A stretch of 64,000 bases of DNA. Origin: Halichondria panicea (Eukaryota > Porifera > Demospongiae > Suberitida > Halichondriidae). Location of the stretch: the NCBI RefSeq assembly GCF_963675165.1, contig NC_087390.1, positions 6,354,319 to 6,418,318 of the forward strand, read 5' to 3'. This document shows positions 11,726-24,900 of the stretch, piece by piece. Position 1 is the stretch's first letter. Each line of letters starts with the position of its first letter. The position numbers and the translations under genes are program-made. A model generated the notes under the pieces. The model searched no databases and had not been told where the DNA came from. It was given only the letters and a program-made list of their open reading frames with translations.

Positions 11726-12544
11726 CTATATATGTACGTTACATTGTTTTTTTCTTGTGTTTTATCAACCATTATACATACGTGTACTCTAATGTTTCAT
11801 CACTGCTAATATTTTTATTGATCAGATGATTGTGTAATTGTTAAATGCATGCCATGCATATAGGCACGCTTTGGCATGTAAGGCTAGCACACTAAGGGTG
11901 TTGCTTTACATTCATTACGTGCAGTAGAGCACACCACAGCAGTGTCCCTGAACACTCTTGAAATGTGTTAAACAGCACTCTTCATAGGTGTGTTGTGTAG
12001 CACCCTAAAGTAGGTAAAACTTAAACAGTCATCCCAACGCCCCAAAAGTGTGTTAATCAACACATCATTTTTAACAGTGTGGTGGTCATGTCCTGAGATT
12101 GTTCTTCTTCCTGCATCTCCAGTTGTTCATACACCTCTTCTTGTTTCCTCGGCTCTGTTTTAACCGCGGGGCGACTTGTTTTAGGATTTGGTTGACTATA
12201 ATTATATATATATATATATATACTTGAGTATATAAAGCTATAGAGTCCCCCATCACATATTTATAGCATGCATGGTAGAGCAAATGCATGTAGATGAATG
12301 CATAACAGGACGGCCTTGTGGCAGGTGGATAACAGTTGTTTTGATCAAAGCAAAGAGATATAGTCTGGACTCAGTTTAGAGAGCTACAATACACAAAATA
12401 CACACCACAATAATACACATGTAAGCACAAGCATTATTATGTCTTCACAATAAACACCACCGATATACTTATGATAAACAAGTATATACGGACATGCCAA
12501 TAAAGTCATCAAGCTATAAGTTGTCTCATGCATGTGATGTCAAT

Positions 12545-12595
12545 GCACGCTGCATATACTTTTTTGGCCAGTTTCGTTAATAACACACACACATG
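12545..12595 (-). pseudogene. Relic of the HPRT terminal exon
   Basis: On the minus strand it matches the true HPRT last exon (16763-16716): CATGTGTGTGT, TTAACGAAACTGGC and TATGCAGCGTG are kept, but indels break the frame. The flanking agagaaaccatggtaac is also shared with 16779-16795. It marks the end of one duplicated unit of the array. Confidence 0.85.
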
Positions 12596-12806
12596 GCTGC
12601 ATAATTATAAGAGAGAAACCATGGTAACACAGCCACAAAACACTATTGCAATGATGAAAAACTTTATTACTGTAAACGGTGTCACTTTAAACATGTGTCA
12701 CTACTTACATTGAAATCTCAGAGTTAAGAATTTGTTGTAAGTTGTTGCAAATCGTGACGACGATATAATGTAATAGCATTTACGACATCTTTCTGTTTCT
12801 CTGCAG

Positions 12807-12950
12807 GATCATGACAATGACTTAAAAGTGTCATTTGAGGATTTTAAGAAGTCTATTGAGAATGAGCGACTGTTGATTGAAGCATTTGGACCTTGTTCAC
12901 CAGACTCTACCTTGTTAGAGGACTTCTCAGCTAAAATATGCAGTATTAAT
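12807..12950 (+). pseudogene. Copy of calaxin terminal exon (unit 3)
   Basis: The copy begins after a preserved acceptor (tttctctgcag) and runs parallel to 1726-1869 with about 90% identity by eye. The calcium loop now reads DHDNDLKVSFEDF and Pro-Cys-Leu is changed to PCSPDST. The stop has moved, and the frame runs on past the homologous end. No upstream calaxin exons accompany it. Confidence 0.85.
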
Positions 12951-13184
12951 TGTTATGACTATATAATTATATGCATACAAAGGATTGTGTATGCATGTGT
13001 TGAATGAGTGGGTGGCATTGCAGTATCTACAACATTATGATGCATGGTATCAAGAGTTCATTATGGTGGTATGCAGCAGCAGCAGCAATCAGACAACAAC
13101 AAATTAAATGTACACTAAATAATTATTAAGCTAGGGTAACAGATAAACATCATGTAGCTACTCATTCACACAATTCAGTTCAGT

Positions 13185-13370
13185 TTCAGCAAAATACGTT
13201 ATAGTCAGTTTAGCTCAGAAGGTTTTGAGTATAAGGACACTTGGTGACAGTCAGTGTATATACAGACTAGCCTGCCGATTATTTAATCGGCCTCGAGGCT
13301 ATGTGCAGACAGGATAATAGACAGCGAATGTGCTGTGACCAGTACTAATAGGAGAAGTAAGTTATACTGT
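13185..13370 (-). pseudogene. Membrane protein exon-2 fragment, subtype 1 (copy F)
   Basis: The end of exon 2 (ggttttgagtataaggacac, then ttggtgacagtcagtgt) is present but interrupted at about 13258-13305 by a short hairpin insertion (ccgatt-attt-aatcgg). The exon then resumes with gtgcagacaggataatagac and fades out by about 13360. No exon 1 is found. Confidence 0.8.
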
Positions 13371-13808
13371 ATTATAGTGTACAGTAATTTCTGTGCAATT
13401 GTGTGTGTGCCTGAGTGGATCTGCAAAATAATAATTAAAATTAATCGACATTGAAAGTTAGGTCACAGTATACTGGGTGGCTGTGCTTATAGCTAGATCT
13501 ACCTATATATATCAAAGCTACAACATCACTTTAACTTATGTAAATTTTATACAGTATAGCTCATTGTAAACAAGCAAAACTGCATGGTATGCAGGTAATT
13601 GGGTATATGTTTGAGTTGAGTGGGTGGTGGTTCTGCAGGACATCTCATATAAATTATAATGTGAACTCATGCACGCACATAGTAAAGGTAACGAACTATT
13701 AACATCATGCACAATCTATGCAGCTATAATATATATATATTGTTGAACTACACACAATGTCACAAGACAATTTAGTTTCAGCAAAATACTTATTATAATT
13801 ATGTCAGT

Positions 13809-14040
13809 TCAGTTGAGGAGGTTTTGAGTATAAGGACACTTGGTGACAATCAGTGTGCAGACCACATTACTTCCCGAGTCGTGACCATCACCATTGGGAG
13901 GAGCAGTAATATCACAGTCACAGTGAATACTGTTTCCATGCACTCTTGTAGTATGAGGTTGACACAAAGAAGCCGGTATGGGACAGATCACACAATATAC
14001 TGGATGTGAAGTAATCTGTGTCCTGTATGGATTGATACCC
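13809..14040 (-). pseudogene. Membrane protein exon-2 fragment, subtype 2 (copy G)
   Basis: It matches exon 2 of copy E (DCDITAPPNGDGH, CTLIVTKCPYTQNLLN) but has small indels upstream that break the frame. It ends where a palindromic element begins (about 14070). No exon 1 follows. Confidence 0.8.
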
Positions 14041-14065
14041 TATAGCTCAATGTCATTATAAAACG

Positions 14066-14215
14066 TGTATGTATTAGTTATTGCCCAGCCAGCAACATGC
14101 CATATATTGCACTGGAGCAATATAATGCCCTCGGGCCGCAGGCCCCGAGGGCATTATAATTATCATCCAGTGCAATATATGGCATGTTGCACGAGGGCGC
14201 CTGCAATAACTAACT
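14066..14215. mobile_element. Large hairpin element
   Basis: Inverted arms: gttattgcccagccagcaac, then atgccatatattgcactgg, against ccagtgcaatatatggcatg, then ttgcacgagggcgcctgcaataac. The centre is a palindrome, gccctcgggccgcaggccccgagggc. A decayed partial copy lies at about 14470-14545 (tccagtgcaatatatgg, caacatgccatata). Confidence 0.8.
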
Positions 14216-14633
14216 TGTTGCCCAATGACGTTAAACTCGTCTGACTGGTCATATAAATCGTAATAAAAGACATGTGTTTTGAAGGAATTTAGTGTATTCA
14301 TTAGTTTTGCTGAATTCCATAGTAAATTTTTTAGGTTTTCTTCACACTAGTAGTTGTAAAGGTAGTAGCCTATAAAAGGGACCAACTGAGTATTGGGTAG
14401 GATGGTGGGGCATAAGTCCCAACTGGATATCTCTTAAAGAAATCTACTGCATTTACACACAGTGCAAGTGCATATAATCCAGTGCAATATATGGTAGCCA
14501 TCCATGGCAGTTATGCAACATGCCATATACTGAGCACTGGATTGCTTTGATCTGCCCACTCACTGTGCAACAAATATATATATATACGTTATAGATGTGC
14601 ATTCATTTGCGACATCTTTCTGTTTCTCTACAG

Positions 14634-14786
14634 GATCATGACAATGTCTCGAAAGTGTCACTGGAGGATTTCAAGAAGTCTATTGAGAATGAGCGACTGT
14701 TGATTGAAGCATTTGGACCTTGTTTACCAGACTCCACCTTGTTAGAGGACTTCTCAGCTAAAATATTCATCCGATCATTATTATGA
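14634..14786 (+). pseudogene. Open copy of calaxin terminal exon (unit 4)
   Basis: It has an acceptor (ttctctacag) and an open frame in the same phase as the genuine exon: [20 protein letters not shown] through [20 protein letters not shown], then IRSLL and stop. One calcium-ligand Asp is now Val. There is no upstream gene, so alone it is a fragment. Its intact acceptor, phase and stop mean it could act as an alternative last exon of calaxin, about 13 kb downstream of exon 1375-1526. Confidence 0.8.
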
Positions 14787-14957
14787 GTGCTTTGCACTAT
14801 GTGCAATATCTAGCTATTATACAACATGTACAGAACTGTGCAAAATGTACACAATAACTTATAGCTAGAAGATAACGTTATAAACACCATTTAGAGCAGC
14901 TATACTGCCTCAGTTAATTGTTTCAGCAAAATATAGGTAGTATTAAAACAGTTCAGT

Positions 14958-15877
14958 TCAGGAGGTTTCGAGTATAAGGACACTTGGTGACAGTCAGTGT
15001 GCAGATGCCATTACTTGGCGAGAATGAGCTGTGACCAGTACTACTGGATAGGTAACTTGACAGTAGCAACGGATATTGTTTCCACTCTTGTAGTATGTCG
15101 ATGACGTGAAGTGGCCGGTATAGGTTTGAAGATCACACAATATGCTGGATGTAAAGTACTGTGTGTCCTGTATGGGATTGATATGGTTATGGGCTGTACA
15201 CTTGATCATGTGATTATAGTGTACTAGAGGCTTGGACTTACTCCAGGAGTGATGGTCACACTAGTAGTGCCACAAGTGGCATAAGTACTCGTTGATGATG
15301 TTGGCATCGTGCAAGTCCTAGTCTGCTGGATACAGCCATCATAGAGGTTGATTGTGCGGAGACGGTCCAAATCTTGACGAAGGTTGTTCTGGATCAAAGT
15401 TGATGTCTGTATTAAGTTCTGCATGCTGGCTATCTGGGAAGAGTACAATGCTGATGATTTAACAGTGTTCGCCACTGTGACATTCAATCCCTGAATTGCT
15501 TGCACTCTTCCTTCCAGCTGCTGTATCCTCAACAACATATTATCTCCGGCAGTGCTGGCACTTGATTCAGTGTTGTCTCCACCGCTGACCAGAGGACTGT
15601 ATATGATGACTGCCACCAGAGACACAACTAGAGCAATGACCAGCAATACAGCAATCAGTGCAATCACAACAAATTTCCTCCTCTTGGTTTTAGTGGAGAT
15701 TTGACCGACTTGTTGCGATTGGGAGTTGTCCTCAACATCATCACGGTTAGAGTGAATGGTTGTCATATATCGAGGTTGTTGTTCATCGTGCATTTCGACT
15801 TCTTCGTACAGCTCTTCTTGTTTATTTGGCTGTTCTCTGTTGTGGTGAATTATTTTAGGAGCAGGTTGACGACTCAT
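14958..15877 (-). CDS. Type II membrane protein, subtype 1 (copy H), frameshift near the C-terminus
   Basis: Exon 1 (15877-15242) is fully open and encodes 212 residues: MSRQPAPKIIHHNREQPNKQ, a YEEVEM motif, basic KTKRRK, a membrane segment (FVVIALIAVLLVIALVVSL), a longer coiled coil than copies A and D, and GCIQQTRTCTMPTSSTS. Exon 2 starts at 15167. A missing base near 15052 (TATCC-AGT against TATCCCAGT in copy A) shifts the frame, so translation stops at 14994 and loses the last two Cys. In the ancestral frame, exon 2 would end CTLTVTKCPYTRNLLN at 14958. It may be a young pseudogene, a polymorphism or a sequencing error. Confidence 0.7.
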
Positions 15878-16186
15878 TATTATCTCTCAACTAACTTAGC
15901 ATGAGCCACATCACCTTTTTATAATAATTAACCGGATGAGTGGCGGAGGGGAGGGATGCCATACATGTACGAGTATGTAAACAGATACTGATTTACTAGA
16001 TAGTGAAAATGAAAGTGTTAGTGATAAGGTGTTAAGCATGCAGCGCTTCAAGGTGGTGAAGGTATGATAGATTCATTAAAGATACAAATAGCCATGCAGA
16101 ATTAAATAACTGTTTTGTTTAGATACTGCATAAGAATATAAACAGATGCTGCATAGGAATATAAACATCGTTCTGTTTCTCTGCAG
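15878..16186. other. Upstream region of copy H
   Basis: AT-rich. Likely contains the promoter of copy H (agccacatcacctttttataataat just upstream of the start region resembles that of copies A and D). No other gene is seen. Confidence 0.4.
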
Positions 16187-16300
16187 GACAATAACTCAAA
16201 AGTGTCACTGGAGGATATTAAGAAATCTATTGAGAATGAGCGACTGTTGATTGAAGCGTTTGGACCTTGTTTACCATGCAGACTGTTAGTCAGCCAATAG
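16187..16300 (+). pseudogene. Truncated copy of calaxin terminal exon (unit 5)
   Basis: After ttctctgcag it reads DNNSKVSLEDIKKSIENE through [10 protein letters not shown], then diverges to RLLVSQ and TAG. It lacks the leading DH of the calcium loop. It is the last calaxin relic before the HPRT gene. Confidence 0.8.
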
Positions 16301-16715
16301 CTAGTGGCCATTATCAGTGCTTGTACAACACTGTATTGCTGTGTGTTTGAGTGCTATAATTATGTAGAAGATTGTTGTATATCAAATGTGTATGAGTGGG
16401 TGAGCTCTGCAGTAGTATAATAATATACAACCATTATAATATATTATAGGTATATTACATAATGCTTGTGTTATTTTGTATGGATAGTAAAAGCAATTGT
16501 GAGAATAAAGCTTACAGGTGAAGGTAAAATGATGATAGAACTCCATTAAACTATAATTATTATAGACCACTCTTGTCAACAAAGTACACACTACAATAAC
16601 AATCAGTATTACATACACAATGTATTGGGCGGCATTATTACTATGAAGTACATAAAATGTTTATTAGTTGTCATAATTATAAAGCTAAAATATAGTTGTC
16701 ATAATACGAGTGATG
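16301..16715. other. Region between last calaxin relic and HPRT 3' end
   Basis: AT-rich sequence that probably holds the 3' UTR of HPRT. Parts (16660-16715) are shared with 12497-12545 and 6525-6585. No gene is supported. Confidence 0.5.
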
Positions 16716-18696
<1,981 letters not shown>

Positions 18697-18904
18697 CTCA
18701 AGCTGCTAAAGGGGAGAACACTTGAGCTAGCTAGTTAGTCTAGGTGTTGTGCCACGTGGGGGGCTTTTCCTTATGGGGTATAAGAGGGGGCGGCTTCAAT
18801 AGAGCTATAGGCCTAAGGATATGTGGGCGTACCTCAACCTTTAGGGAATTCCCCATACTCCACTCAATATCAGTCGAGTCAGATCATATCCATCATATCC
18901 ACTG
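18697..18904. promoter_or_regulatory. Bidirectional promoter, HPRT / beta-galactosidase
   Basis: Only 208 bp separate the two start codons, which face away from each other, so both 5' UTRs and core promoters must fit here. The segment includes a GC-rich stretch (cacgtggggggct; ggggcggctt). No clear TATA box is seen. Confidence 0.65.
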
Positions 18905-21900
18905 ATGATACGAATGAAGATCCCATTCACAAGGACCAACATACGCATCAAGGGGACCACCAAATGGCAGGCAAGTGTGCGCATGCTCAGTAGAGAGAGC
19001 TTCCTAAAGCAAGTGCCCCTTTATTCATCATAAAATTGACTACACACACCCACCACCCACCCACACACACACACACAGATCGGGGTTGCTATAGTAATAG
19101 GGTTCGTGGGGGGTTACCTGCTCCTGCCGTACGTGTTTCCCGTCCCGCCCCCTTCCTACGGTGTGAGGAGTGTAGGTGTACGGGATCGTCATCACCCATT
19201 CGGAGCCCCCGCCAAACTCTCGCCAGGTGGGCAAGACCAGAAGAAGTGGGCGGATATGCTCAAGAGCAGAGTAAGTGGCCAGTCAGGGATAATGGTAGTC
19301 ATAGTGATGTGCCTAGCAAGTGATTAATCCTCGATCACACGGATTTGCGTCTTTTATGTTGTGGTTATTGTTGTCTAGAGGTGGTTAGTACCAACCACCA
19401 CCACTGACCAGTGTGGGCACATCACTGTGTATGTATATAGCTATAGAGCTACTGTTTAACCCAGCATAGTATATAATAGAATCTTAAGTGCAATTCCACA
19501 GCAAATTAATATTCACTGTTTCTTCCTCCTCCCTCCTCAGGTTAGGGACAGAGCGGTACATTTCGACTCTACAGGACGTCACTTCATAGTGGAGGGTAAG
19601 GAGAAGCTGATACTGAGTGGAGCAGTGCACTACTTCAGAGTGGTACCAGCATATTGGGAAGACAGGCTGCTACGTCTCAAGGCCGCCGGTCTTAACACTG
19701 TGGAAACGTACGTACATGATAGTTGGTGTATGTGAATGTTGTTTAAGAGTAGTACTACAGCCTATAATTTTAAAAATGCTTTGTGTAAAAAGCTTGTACA
19801 CTACAAGATAGATAAAGTAAATCTTGTACTTTTGTACTTTTAATAATAATTACATAATTAATCCAGCCCACCCCCCCCTCAGATATGTACCGTGGAACAT
19901 GCACGAGCCCCTCCCTGGTCAGTTTGACTTCACTGGTATACTGGACCTGGGCGAGTATATCCGCACAGCCCAACAAGTCGGGCTGCACGTCATAGTGCGT
20001 CCTGGTCCGTACATCTGTGCAGAGTGGGAGATGGGAGGACTGCCAGCGTGAGTGGGTGGTGTGGGCGTGTGTGTGGAGTGGGTGTTATCGTTTAGTGTAA
20101 AAAAAACGTTGCCTAAAAACTCTAATTGTGTTTTATAATTATTCACGATAGTGTATTGTACAGAATTGTATCAACCCCCCACCCCCCCACCCCCTCCTTC
20201 AGATGGCTGCTGCACTACAGAGACATGCAAGTGAGGACCACACACAGGGAGTACATGAATGCAGTGGAGCAGTACTTTAGACAACTGTTTGAGGTGCTCA
20301 TACCGCTCCAGTCGGCCTATGGTGGACCAATCATAGCCTTCCAACTCGAGAATGAATACGGAGCAGTCTCAGTGGATGATGATATGGGCAAAGACTACAT
20401 GACCTTCTTATTTCAGGTACGCACGTGCGTCGTGTGATCCAGTGGAGGGGGTGTGGTCAGCATCTTAGAGTGGGCGTAACTTATATTTGCATGGATGGTA
20501 CAATTTCAATGGTTCTGAAAGCTTAAAAGTGAGCCCTTTTAGAAATCATTTCAGGTCTTTTTTGACGGAAAAAATTTTGGAGCCATGTGTGAGCTGATCA
20601 TGTGATCTGAAAGAGCTCGTTTTAAGCTTTCAGAAAATCAGAATACTACTGAAATAGGACCTAAAAAATTCTATTTATCGATATAAACGTAACTAGTGTG
20701 ATGATAGTGCATGTACAGACAATGATTGTATTATCACCACCTGTGTAGATGCTACGAGAGATGAATGTGGTTGAGCTGCTGTTTGTGTCTGATGGAGCCA
20801 TCTACTTTAACTCCACCCTCTCCCGTCTCCCCATGGACGAGGTCCTCATCACTGTCAACTTCATGAATGAGAGGGGGGCCCTCGACACACTCAACAAGAT
20901 ACAGGTGGGCGTGGCCAGAGTAATAGCAATCGTGATATACACTGAGCATAACAATAGCCATAACTTTAGTTCTGTTGGTCCAATAACGTTAATTTTATGA
21001 TTTTCTGAAAGCTTAGAGATGGTTTTTCAGATGGTGTGTTAAATCAAAAGTCTATTTTGGGCCTGTTTTGTTACAAAATACCATAAGCTAGTATTTTTCC
21101 GAAAACAGGAAATTATGTCCTGTTCCAAAATTGGGATTTGAGCATACCATCTGAATGGGCTCCTTCTAAGCGTTTAGAAAATCTTAAATTTAATTGTTAA
21201 TTGTCCCTGTATATAGCCGTCCAAGCCTGCTATGATCATGGAGTGGTGGTCTGGTTGGTTTGATCACTGGCAGGAGGATCACCTGACTCGTAACCAGGGG
21301 GCGGAGCTAATAGCGGAGAGACTCACTGACTACATCACACGAGGCGTCTCCGTCAACTTCTACATGTTCCATGGTGAGCATCGTGCCTAGATACATGTAC
21401 CATATTACTAGAGTGTTTTGCGAGCATCAAACATATGCGAACTTTGCGATGGTTGATCAATTAGCAACAATAAAGTCGCAAAACCTAAATTATTACTAGT
21501 AAATACACACGATCCTTGCCAGAATGCAATAGTTAGATCGCAAACGGTCAAATTTTCGGCTGATTTGGCTCATTCGCAAAGGTTTTTCACCCGCAAAATA
21601 TTCTAGTAATACGGTAACTATATATAGATACCCTAGGCTAACTGCAAGTACCACTGGATACTATCTGTTGGCACAACGTTTCTATTCAACTGATGAGTTA
21701 GCCTCTCACTAAAGTGCTATAGCTATTTGGTAGCGGCCTTCCTCTTCCCTGCCGCCTGGAATTGAGACTGTTTTAGTTGTACCCAAGGTGAGGTAGCTTA
21801 GTAGCAAGTAGTTTTCATTCCAGTGGGTATATAAAACTGTCCGCTACATTGGAACTTATGGCAACATAAACCATCCTTGGCCTCGGGGCTTCTTGTGTCG

Positions 21901-24900
21901 GTTATTTTGCCAGGGCAAAAATGATTTATCGTGACAGTTTGGCTCGCTATATACCGTGACAACTGCCGCAGCAAAAAGCAAAACTTAGTAGATTCACACT
22001 ACTGTCTCAAATACCATGCCATACATCGATCCCTAGTTCTCTTTTCATCATAATTTATTAGTATACTATAATTATAGCTTATCCATAACTTATAGCTTAT
22101 CTATAGTAAATAAAAGTTCATAATAGTCAGTATAAGAGTTTAAGAGTTCAATCTCTTTATATAGTTCTCTCATTGTAGTTTCTGGCCACTGCATTCCTCA
22201 TAGACCAAGTGTAAGAAATGTCTGGCTACTTGGCCTCCATAATTCCCAACGATCTGGGTTGCTAGGTGGATTCCTTTTTCTTGCAGCAATCTCTTTCCAA
22301 CTTGCACTAAATTATGCCTCTCCACCGCATTCATCCCTTGGAGCACTTCCCAGAGTGGCTTGAATGTCTGCATATTGTTGGCAGCTATACCACTTCCAAA
22401 AAAATACCCTAAACCTCCTCCGACAAACATTCCAACAGGTCCACCCAACATGCCTCCAACCATGGCACCAGTTGCTGCTCCGCCTCCCATGGCTGCTGCT
22501 CCTTTCATAGTCTCCTTTACAGTGAGTCCCAGGTCATTGTTGGCTTTGGCTATCTCCTGCAGGACCTCAAATGTCAAGATAGTCACTGTAAATGCCATTA
22601 GATCTCTTCTGATTCAATTTTATAGCTCACCAAAATAATATGGGCAAGTGAGTAAGCAGATAACTCAAAATAGACTGTGTTAGTCTATTGTTATTGTCAT
22701 ATATAGTCTAGTGTGAAGGGTTTCCCCTGGGACTTTCCCTACTCTAACCACACTGTATGTAGTTATTACTCATACGTATATATATTAGTACTTTAGGTAA
22801 CTAGCTGTGAGCTGGCTAAGGCTATGGCTATCTATAGTCACTTTCAATTTGTTTTATATTGTCAAAGCTTTTCCTCGCAATGAGCGATTCTTCAGGACAA
22901 AAATAATAGAAAACAACTAGTGACTTTTATAGACAAAAATGAAACACCTGACACGTTGACTAGGTAGCCCTATAGTAAAATACCAGTCATACCAGTATAA
23001 CGTCTGGTTTGACGTCTGGTTTGGTGTCTGAGTGTCACATGTCAGGTGTTTCATTTTTGTCTATAAAAGTCACTAGTTGTTTTCTATTATTTTTGTCCTG
23101 AAGAATCGCTCATTGCGAGGAAAAGCTTTGACAATATAAAACAAATTGAAAGTGACTATAGATAGCCATAGCCTTAGCCAGCTCACAGCTAGTTACCTAA
23201 AGTACTAACCTACTCTAACCACACTGTATGTAGTTATTACTCATACGTATATATATTATAATCCTACACTTGACAACACGACAGGTGGTACCAACTTTGG
23301 GTTCATGAATGGAGGTAACTGGGACCGTGACATGCATGGGAAGTACCAACCCACCGTTACCAGTTATGGTGAGTCCTGTCATGTGACTGACATGTGATGA
23401 TCATGTGATCCCCATCCCCCTCCGCTATATATAGACTACGATGCTCCAGTTAGCGAATGTGGAGATCTTACAGAAAAGTACATCAACATTCGCGAAGTTA
23501 TTCGTAAATATGCACCGGACAGTATGCGTAAGTTCTAATCACGTGATGGTCATGTGATTTATTTTTATGACATGCCCATTTTTAGCCACCAACCCCCTCC
23601 CGCCGTTGCCTGGCAACCTCCCGAAGAGAGCCTATGATGAGACGCGATTGACATTATACATTCCAATCACCTCCACCCTTCAATTCACACCCGTACGTTA
23701 TGACCTCTGAACTGTGTATGTGTGTGTTGACCTCTGACCTGTGTATATGTGTATTTACCTTTGACCTTTAAACCTAGGAGCCTTATTATGCGGACCGCCC
23801 CATACCCATGGAGTACCTCCCCCTCAACAAGGGGTGGGGCCAGGGCTATGGTTATATCCTGTATCGTACCACCTTGCCTCGTACAGCAAGCAAAGTCAGC
23901 GTGTATGGTCTGAATGATTATGGAGTGGTGAGTGGAGATACTAGCTAGTTAGTGTATCATGTGTGTATCTTGAGAGGCTATAACTGCAGCTATTGTATTG
24001 GAAGTGGAGTTCATAGCGTTTACCTTTTTAACCTCACCCTCCACCCCCTCACACCACTCCCTCACCCTCCACCCCTCACACCACCCCCTCACTCTCTCCA
24101 GGCAATGATAAACTCAGTACCTGTGAAGCAGCTCTCTTACTTCAAATTTGAATCGTTTGTCATCCCTGAAAATGCTAAGACAAAGGTACTAACTGCTATT
24201 ATATATATATACAGTGTGTGGGTGGATGTGTGGGTGTGGGTGTGTGGGTGGGTGATTGTAAGAGTACTAGAGCCCGCTCTGTAACTAGAGTTCTGATGAT
24301 CCAAATTCTTTTTTTATGATTTTTAGTTGTAGTAGGGCCACTTGGTGGTGTGAAGCACTACCCAAGTGGCACTCCCTGCACTGGAAATTTTAAGACAGGA
24401 AGCTAGATCTACAGATCTCTAGATCTCTAGATCTGTTTTTCTGAAAGCTTAGAAAGAGACCTTTCAAATGGTACCATCAGTGTGACGATAGTGTGACGAT
24501 AGTGTGACGATAGTGTGACGATGGTGTGACGTAGTGTGACGATAGTGTGACGATGGTGTGACGTAGTGTGACGGTAGTGTGGAAACACACCATTTGAAAG
24601 GTATTTTTCCAAGCTTTCAGAAAATCATAAAATATTTGACATTAGATCAACTTTACTGAAGTTATGGCAGTTAAAAGACACCCCCCCCCCCTCTGTTTAA
24701 TCTGATTTTGGGAATCTTTCAGCTGCCATAACTTGAATTCTGTGGATCGAAAATCAAATATTTTATGTTTTTCTGAAAGCTTAGAAAGAGACCTTTCAAA
24801 TGGTACCATCAGTGTGACGATTGTGTGACGATAGTGTGATGGTAGTGTGGAAACACACCATTTGAAAGGTATTTTTTAGCTCTCGTTCTGTCAGTCAGTC

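Larger units (their letters stand above)
9489..12079. mobile_element. 2.6-kb terminal-inverted-repeat DNA transposon inserted in copy E
   Basis: The ends are inverted copies: CACTGTTAAAAACGGTGTGT on the left and, read from the right end, CACTGTTAAAAATGATGTGT. Similarity extends about 32 bp with a few mismatches. Subterminal regions are rich in short gtgtt/aacac words (9540-9650, 11890-12060), as in many non-autonomous elements. Flanks are aaatg and tggtg, consistent with a 2-bp TG duplication. No transposase frame is visible, so it is probably non-autonomous. It carries at least three nested inverted-repeat elements. Confidence 0.8.
8719..12190 (-). pseudogene. Membrane protein paralogue, subtype 2 (copy E), split by a transposon
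   Basis: Exon 2 (8943-8719) is open and reads DTEYFTSSILCDLSNTG through to CTLIVTKCPYTQ. Exon 1 has the subtype-2 end (PIPINPYWIGCHTG, donor after 9031) and a membrane segment core VAVFLACALVVCLVAVI. A frame change near 9310 separates the membrane part from the coiled-coil part. The reading then stops at 9489, where a 2591-bp element is inserted. The missing 5' end resumes beyond it at 12080-12190, where the frame has further drifted. Comparison with copy H (gtgaatggttgtcat) shows the uninterrupted site. Confidence 0.87.
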
